Shown here piece by piece: positions 57,211 through 64,000 of a stretch of DNA of 64,000 bases. How positions within the stretch are numbered: the stretch's first letter is position 1; every line of letters starts with the position of its first letter. Position numbers and translations under genes: made by a program. The stretch lies in contig CM066309.1 of assembly GCA_033807695.1 (NCBI GenBank), forward strand, positions 3,038,001 to 3,102,000, read 5' to 3'. Under the pieces are notes generated by a model, which saw only the letters and a program-made list of their open reading frames with translations, was not told the origin of the DNA and made no database searches. The DNA is from Daedaleopsis sinensis (taxonomy: Eukaryota; Basidiomycota; Agaricomycetes; Polyporales; Polyporaceae).

Positions 57211-59654
57211 TTACTGACGAGGCCGCAGATGATAAGCGTTCTGCTGAAAAGTAGAAGAGAATGTGTGCGAGGAAGCATGCTTGGCTTGCGAACGTAAACG
57301 CGATGCAATACCAGTGCTCGGACCAGCTGCAGCATGGTAAATGTCTGGACTGTAAAGTATAGAGTATATCTCACCTTCATTGTCCTCGCAATCAGCGCTA
57401 TACTCGTCCGCAGTTCCCTCGTCCGAGGCCGCTGCGTGCAAGCTAGAGCGAGTCTTCTTGGCCAGAGGTTCTGTATGCGGTGAGATTAGTGAGAGATACG
57501 TGTAAAAACAGATATGCTTACCTTCGCGGTGCTTATCTTTCTTGCTCAACTTGCGCTTCGAAGACTTGCGCACGCGCGAAGCAGATGAATTGCCCTTGGC
57601 CTGCCTTGGCTGCTTTGGCTTATCCGCATCTAACGACACACTTCAGCCTGAGTCTCGCAACACTTAATGCATGATGTGCGCTCACCCTTCTTACGCAGCT
57701 GAGCAGCCACAACGGAGGGCAAGTACTCGGACTGCTCCTCGACGTGTTTCGCCCACTTCTTCGCGGCGTCTTGTCGGTTGCACGCAAACTCGGTAGAGAC
57801 TGCTGTTGACCCGGGATGTAGCTCCCAAGGGTCCGGATGGTGAGTCTTCTTGTCCTTGTCGAGGAGTGCGAAACATTCAGCGAACTTCTTGAAGTCAATC
57901 TGCATTTCAGCATTGTCGGGGACCTGGCGACCGAAATGATAAGCGATCTGACACATGCCGCGATAAAAGAACTGCATGAACGCGTCCGGACTGGTAAGAA
58001 ACAGCCCAGAGTTCATCCAGTTCGAGATGTTTGTAGCGACGATGTCATTGTCAAACCTAGGCAGAGAAGTGAATAAGCTAAGAGCTCCAGAGCGAATGAA
58101 GCTACGCACCGGGGATCAACGAATTCTGGCGGCATTGCGAAGAACTTCTCCCCAGGTAACGCGCCGAAGCTCCATATTGCCGTTCCACCAAGCATTGAGC
58201 GGGGCGGGTAGCACACGATCGTGAAGCGATACGACCAGGGCTTGGGCTTCTTGCCAGGAGCAGCGGTTGGAGGATACCCTCCATGGTACCGCAGTCCACA
58301 GAAGTTGACCACGATCACCTTCTTTAGCACTACGTAGTAAATAGCATTAATGCGATGTAAATATGAACAATTTACTAGTAGCACTCACAAACAGCACATC
58401 CCAGGTCACCGTTCATAAAGTAACCCTCGTGGTCGTCGACGTCAAGATCACTGCATGTGATCATGGACGTGTAGCCTCCAGCCGAGTCGTTATTGTCGAG
58501 ATGCTTGCCGCCGAAGGTACCGAAATCTTCCTTCATTTGCTCCACTAGGGGTCCATGAGCATCACAATAGATATAGATTCTTGTGAAACCACTTACAAGC
58601 ATGAGCACCGGCTCGCTGTGTTGCGGCGAGGTTGAGCTGTAGAGCAGGGAAGGCGTAATTGTCTTTCGAACCGACGCGAGGCAGGTTTGTGACGTCTGCC
58701 TGAAGCTTGAGAGCGGCGCGGATATCCTCCGGGGCCTGCTCTAGAGACTTGATGGCCATCGGTATCGCAGCCTATCCATCTGTGTTAGTATAACACATCA
58801 GAGTGCGGGACATGCATGAGCAACATACCTTGATAAGCTTTTCACGTAGAAGAAGATGATCGCTCGGCTCTTCGCCCATCGGCAGCTTGACAGCGGCCGC
58901 AGGACCAGCTATGTTGCGCTGGACTTGATACGACTGTGCCAGGCTATAGCACCGCGGCGAGTTCGCGATAGACTTTGCCTGCTGATGGCGCTCAATCGCA
59001 GCACCACCGGACCAGGTTCTGTCCGCATTCTTCTTCGCCTTCGAAGGTGTTCGTTGAGAACGTGGTCCAAGAGCGGCGTCACGCGCAGACTTGATTGCAT
59101 TGATCATCTCGTTCGTGAACACACCACTAATGATTTGCATATAAACAAAGACGGATACATGATGACTATCAAGCGGTCTTAACGTACGCGTCGCTCGTGA
59201 TCCACATCTGCAGCTTGTCGTCCTTTGCCTCGAGCGAGCCGCGGATGTTGCGGCAGAAGACATAGTCCCCGGGGGACAGCGGATAGAACCCTACGTACCC
59301 ACAGATTGGCATACCATCGACGCAGCCTAAGAACGTACTCACCGGCAGAAGCAATGCCTTCTCTGGTCCCAGCAGGGAAGGCCATGTTCGCAAGAAAGTC
59401 ATTCTGCTTCTTCATAGCATCCGGATCATTGTCTTGTAGGTAAACGAAGACACGTTTGGCGGCCCATGAGGACTGGACGTTCGGGTGCGAGCGGACCCGG
59501 TAGAAGATGGGCAGGCGGGCGTCGCGGTTAGGGATGATCCATGGCTCGTCGCTCGGGCATGGGATATCTGCAATATAATTTTGAGCTACTACTGTCATAC
59601 CGCATTACAGTAGGGATGATAGTACATACCAGTAAACACCGGATGGTTCGGCAT
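57211..59654 (-). CDS. TET/JBP-type 2-oxoglutarate/Fe(II) dioxygenase
   Basis: Eleven exons join in frame to 630 residues: 59654-59630, 59567-59343, 59290-59188, 59126-58829, 58771-58597, 58544-58389, 58329-58110, 58056-57686, 57629-57522, 57470-57375 and 57326-57211. TET/JBP enzymes oxidise 5-methylcytosine or thymine in DNA using Fe(II) and 2-oxoglutarate. Exon 6 has the iron-binding H-x-D in FGTFGGKHLDNNDSAGGYTS. Exon 7 has the distal His in NFCGLRYHGGYPPTAAPG and, about 20 residues on, the Arg in WSYRFTIVCYPPR expected to hold the co-substrate. The C-terminal 100 residues are basic and disordered (KSSKRKLSKKDKHRE). Families of such enzymes are expanded in basidiomycetes and linked there to transposons. 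All predicted catalytic residues are present. A GTCAGT donor just before the stop may extend the protein into 54589-57200. Confidence 0.75.
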
Positions 59655-62600
59655 TGCGAACGCGGCACTGGCAAGGGGCGGTGGTAACGGGAGACGCAAG
59701 AGATTGCAGGAAAAGGATGGAGACGGAGACGGGGACAACTTGGAGACGGGAGACAACTCGGAGAGCAGAGGGGACTGAAGCAGGCTGCTATGTTTAACGG
59801 CAATGGGTGGAGGAGACGAAAGGCAACGCCTGAGGACAAGATGGACGAGCTACCGGACGGGCGAGCTACCGGGCAGAGGGAGAGAAGAAGGCCAGGGCAG
59901 GGTGGAGGGGACTCAGAGCGGCGAAAAACGCCGGCGGGCTTAATACCCGGGCTGTGCGATAAGGGGCTCAGGTTTCGGACAAGGTCCGAGTAGGGGGTGG
60001 GCCGCCCTCGAGCGGCCCACCCCCTAGCTTTCTTATCGGCCGAAATCTCATGGCTCGGACGCCAGCCAATGAGACGCCGTCAGCGGTCGCCCTCAAGATG
60101 CAGAGGCATCGGCCTTGGAGCTTGATAGCTAGGCTTGCGCATGATGCATCATCCATGACGGAGAGATGGCGTTTGGTCACAGTCGTCTTGCTGTTGGTGA
60201 CGACGGAGTGCGTCAAGCGGCGTAGGTCGGGCTAGAACTGAATGTCAACGTGGTTAGTACTAAGCCTGTCAAGAGTAAGCACCAGTTGTTACCTGGTACA
60301 TAAGCGGAGCTCTCTAGAAGGAGGACCAAGATCCCGAGTAAGACAGAACATCCCTGCACCGCGGTCGAGCGGTGAGGTTCAGTTCGGAACCCGGAGACCG
60401 ATAGAGCCAGGCGGGTGCCTGTGCTATCGTCCAATGAGAAGTTTGGTGGAGGATTGACTGAGAATCTTCAACCGCATGTCCTGCAAGCGGACCTTGAATT
60501 GCCTGATCACATGCATAAGTACCAATGTCATGGAGGCTGGAGAGAGCATCGGACGTTAGCTGGATACACAACCACATACGATGTGGGCTCATATCTGTGT
60601 CCGGCGCGTCTGGCAGCCGAGATGTAGTAATTCCTAGTGGTTAGAATTGGGAGGGAGTCCGTCGCAGGGGTGCTAGACGCTTGTTCTGACAGGTGACGTA
60701 ACGGTTCACATTTGAACATAGAATAGCGAACGTTAAATGTTAAACGTTAAACTTTACCTCTCTTGCCTACCTCCTCGCTCATGCACAACTAGCCTCTTTG
60801 CCGTCCTTGCATCTCCGCCTCCACTTCCCGCCTCCTTCTCGCCACACGAACGGACATGTAGACCCTCTACGACGTCTGTGCTGACACTGCAGACAAGCGA
60901 GGACACAGACAAGCACCGGTAAGTCTTCCCTTCCTGCTCCTCCGGCCGCCTTTCCATTCCACCCCCTCTCCGCGATACGACAATCGTCCTGACTGCAGCC
61001 TCGCCTGGGACGCCCGGAACGCACAAGGCGCGGCAATGGGACACGTACCCTCAAAAATACGCAGAGCGTGCGGGGTGCGCGTTGACGGTCACGACCGCGA
61101 TGGAGCACGGTGTACTACAACGCGCCGCGCCGCGCAGGCATAGCTTGCCACGACGTCGACGCGTACGACCGCGTGCAAAGACTCTCCTCACGCTGCACCC
61201 TCTTCTCCCACCGCCCTCAGCCCCCACTGTCCCGCCATCCCTGCTGGTCACGTCCGCGAGCGTCCGCGAGGGAGCACAGCGCGCCCCGGTGTGCATATCT
61301 AGTAAGTACCACCCGCTTCCCGCACCCCGCCCCCGCTTCCCGCACCCCGCCCCCGCTGCCTCACACCGTTACCCTATCCGTCTTGCTCAGCACGCGAGCA
61401 CCGCCGTCGTACTTACCATGTACCGTCCATACACGTTCTTTATACATGCCGCCAGCGATCTCAATGCGACGCTCTCAGCACCCTCTCCCATCACACTCCT
61501 CGAGTGTTCTGTCCGACTTACTAGCAGCCTCATCCCTGCGTCTCGCTCTTCGAATGCGAATGCATACCCCGGCGGACATGGTCTCGCCGTCCGGTCCGAA
61601 CCTATCATGGGACGGACGAACGCGAACGAATGCGGACAGCGCACCTACTCACTTTTGCTCTGGTTCCCGGTCTCCCGGACACAGGCGCGGTGTCGTCTGC
61701 GGATGCACGCTCCAGCTGCTGCGTGTACGAGTCTGCACGAGCACAAAGTACCAGTGAGCACGACGGGTATAGACAGATGCATGACGACTCACGCATGCGC
61801 AACTGCAGACAGATCGGCCAAGTCAGTCGCTTCAGCCAGTTCGAGCAGCAGTAAGTCACTCTGGTTTCAAGGGATAACGCGACTCACTCACGTCCTGCAG
61901 GTGTCGTGTGTGCGCGCGTCCAAACGACGGCGACGCGTGCACGCTGTCCGAGCACCAGTGCGGGGCGGTCCCGATCGACGTACCGGGCGCACGCGGAGTG
62001 CGTGGACACACCTGCTCCCGCCGTAATTGCGGATCTCGACGTGCGACACGTCCGATTGCCCTACGAAACGAATCGCGGTCAGCACTGCACTCGACACGAG
62101 CGCGAGCACGAGCACGCCGACGACGCTCACCGTGCGCCCGTGTGATATAGACCCAAGATGCGTGCTGCAAGGCTTGTCTCGCACACGAAGCGTCGCGACT
62201 CGCACATGGGCAGGCACGACGCCGTCCACTGCGTGCCCGCGACTCGGACGGCGCAGACGACGACACTGGGACCTGTGAGGCGCGATCAGCGCTGTGCACG
62301 AGCTGGGACTACGACCGGACGGACGGACGTGAATGTACGTCGACTGGTGGGTGGTGGGTAGACGAGCATTCGTGCTCAGGACACCGGTGGCACGCGGATC
62401 TGGTGAGTAGTAACAGAACCACAGCACGATGTAGCACAGATGAGCTTACTTTACCGCGTGACGGTGGCTCAGAACTCCCGGCGATCGTGTTGCGCTCTCG
62501 CTGTGTCACAGGTGAGAACTGCACGAGAGGGACTGACAAGTGAGCACGTACCGTACCGTATCCGCCTTCGGACAAGGTCCAAGCCGCGCCCGCGACGCCA

Positions 62601-63039
62601 TCTCGCGATCTTCGACCGAGCGCAGGTACTTCAGTACCGTCTGATCCCTCCACTGCACGACAGTCGTCTGCGTGCCACGTCTCTTCCGGAACGCTTGAAA
62701 CGCGATAGGCGACACGTACCGTCATTCTATGACCGGCCGCGCGCGAGAAGCTGCAAGGCCGACACGTACCGTGAACATCCTCCACTCCGAGTTCTCCCGA
62801 CGTCCGCTACCTCTCTCCGAGTCCTCTCTCTGTGATCTCCCGCTCGCGACCTCGCCTTTGCAATTCAGCACGTCCTGGTGAGCTCCCCTTGGCCACCCGT
62901 CCATCTGCGATGCCTCTGCACCGCAGCCGGTCGTCTGCTAGCATCTCAGGTGAGTGCTCCATTCCGGGCCGCGTGATTCACGCATCCGCGGCAGACAAAA
63001 ACTGAACGCTCGTGCCACCGGACTCGCGTGCACATCGCA
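59655..63039. other. long gene-poor GC-rich stretch
   Basis: It begins with the promoter side of the TET/JBP gene, which has short iterations of a ggagacgggagacaactcgg-like unit (about 59715-59765). From 60.7 kb on, GC-rich long frames appear on several strands (for example 61082-62026 plus and 61888-62427 minus) with biased Arg/Ser/Thr composition and no domain. I treat them as chance frames. An AT-rich iteration of the motif ttaaacgttaaa lies at about 60728-60757. Confidence 0.4.
59991..60026. repeat. perfect 15 bp inverted repeat (hairpin)
   Basis: Arms 59991-60005 and 60012-60026 are exact reverse complements (tagggggtgggccgc) around a six-base loop (cctcga). The right arm ends in ccccctag, so CTAG closes the hairpin. 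Weaker outer complementarity (gcgataag near 59956 and cttatcggc near 60032) brackets it. This could be a transposon terminus, a Helitron-type end, or a regulatory hairpin. The sequence alone does not decide. Confidence 0.6.
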
Positions 63040-64000
63040 GATGAGTCCCGGGGACATCATCTGAGACGACGAGTGCCTGCATTGCACGGATGCAGCCCTC
63101 CGAGCACCTCTCGCGCTTATATACATCGCCAGAAACCTAATGGACGACAGCCGAGTGCACGGTGCGGAGAAGACCGCGATCATCCCTCCGCAACTCTACA
63201 GAATCGGCCGCGATGCCCTCTGAACACGCATCTCCCCCGGGCACCACTCTTAGCGGCGCGTCCGCCCTCCTCGACATCTCCACTCCCGCCAGGTGAGTCC
63301 CCATTTGACAGGCGGTGTACCGTCCGCATCGCACAAGCCGCCGGGACTCGTGGGACCTCACAGAAGGTTATCCAAGAGCCGTGCTCACCGCCGCTGGAGC
63401 ACCTCTCACGCTCTGCCAGCAGACGTGCGGGGTGCGCCAGTTCACGCCTCCGCGACGGCCGAGATCTCCGGAATCATCCCTGAGCTGGCGACAAGCACGA
63501 CGATTCTTTGGCCCCAGAGATTCACGTGAGCAAATTGTCGTGCTCTCTCGGTAACGCGACAGCGTACGGGAGCTGAGTCGCCGCACAGTACCGACGGGCC
63601 TCTGGAGCACCATGCAGCGCGCGCATGGTGCGCCAGATGACGGCCAAGGGCGCGGTTTCGAGAGGACCGCGATCATCCCTGCGGAGTTCTGCAGGGACAG
63701 GCCCCGAGCGTGTACCGCGAACTCATTGAGCGAGCTCGGAAGGCACGTTTCCGTCTCCGGGAGCCACGATGAGCTCTGCAAATCGCGCTCACCACCGGAG
63801 CACCCCTCGTGCTCTGGCGACATACGCAGAACGTGCGGGGTGTGCCAGTGTGCGGTTCCGGGAAGACCGCGATCATCCCTGAATCCGGCCATGAGCACGT
63901 ACCTTGGACACTTTCAGCACACCTCGGACGGTATGTTTCCGTCTGGCACCGTTCACGACGAGCATGTGCTCTCGCTGACATGACAGCGTTTGAGAGCTGA
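63040..64000. repeat. diverged tandem repeats, period about 200-290 bp
   Basis: A block containing gaccgcgatcatccct recurs near 63172, 63668 and 63864, with a variant (ggaatcatccct) near 63470. A second block (ggagcacc(t/c)ctc...ctc, then gtgcggggtgygccag) recurs near 63100, 63393, 63603 and 63799. Spacing is about 293, 200 and 197 bp. The minus-strand translation of successive units gives related peptides (MIAVFSAPCT, GMIAVLSKPR, GMIAVFPEPH). The array continues past the window edge. Confidence 0.55.

Noticed and set aside
59291..59342. Possible frameshift in the TET/JBP gene where two frames overlap
   Set aside because: A 52 bp GTGAGT...GTAG intron joins GIASA to GFYPLSPGDYVF in frame, so no lesion is needed.
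61082..62427. Overlapping long frames on both strands in the GC-rich right end
   Set aside because: Composition is Arg/Ser/Thr/Pro-biased, the frames overlap each other and no domain or consistent splice pattern appears. A hydrophobic stretch on the minus strand (VVGVLVLALVSSAVLTAIRF) was considered as a membrane helix but has no supported gene around it.
1..64000. CRISPR arrays, prokaryotic operons, rRNA or tRNA genes
   Set aside because: No regular spaced repeats of CRISPR type, no ribosome-binding sites or operons, and no rRNA or tRNA signature were seen. The gene structure is fungal.

Overview
The window looks like nuclear DNA of a wood-decay type basidiomycete (Agaricomycetes, probably Polyporales). 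Genes are split by many introns of about 50-57 bp with GT...AG ends, and several genes belong to families I know mainly from Agaricomycetes. No rRNA, tRNA, CRISPR array or bacterial operon is visible. Most exon joins below were worked out by hand from splice signals and frame; none has transcript support.

Left part (1-27 kb): an accessory region of fast-evolving families. It holds three divergent F-box proteins with a nucleotidyltransferase-like region (1209-2156, 6788-8079, 17702-18901), a small protein kinase (3382-4700), an intact 1999-codon Helitron Rep/helicase (9140-15139), a short ribonucleotide reductase small subunit (15868-17064), a MYND zinc-finger protein (19874-20606), a T5orf172/MUG113 (GIY-YIG-like) protein (25681-26516) and a few unknown ORFs, separated by long gene-poor stretches.

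Middle part (28-40.9 kb): ordinary chromosomal genes. These are a tiny secreted protein, a barwin/expansin-like secreted protein, a single-pass membrane protein, a mitochondrial-type hydroxyacid-oxoacid transhydrogenase (iron alcohol dehydrogenase family), a modular secreted protein with a Ser/Thr-rich linker, and a membrane protein whose 5' end abuts a transposon. A foldback-type inverted repeat lies at 37.5-38.9 kb.

Right part (40.9-60 kb): a second, AT-rich Helitron (40886-48841). Its Rep half is broken by three nonsense codons and two frameshifts, while its helicase half remains open and ends in a USP-like cysteine-protease domain. Next to it lies a cassette of three intron-rich genes (49.3-59.7 kb): a lysine/alanine-rich chromatin-like protein, an unknown protein, and a TET/JBP-type 2-oxoglutarate dioxygenase, possibly fused to a long C-terminal region. 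A TET/JBP enzyme beside a transposon whose coding damage is of the C-to-T type makes a DNA-methylation context plausible, but this is inference.

Right end (60-64 kb): no gene I can defend. It has a strong GC-rich hairpin near 60.0 kb and diverged tandem repeats from about 63.0 kb to the window edge.
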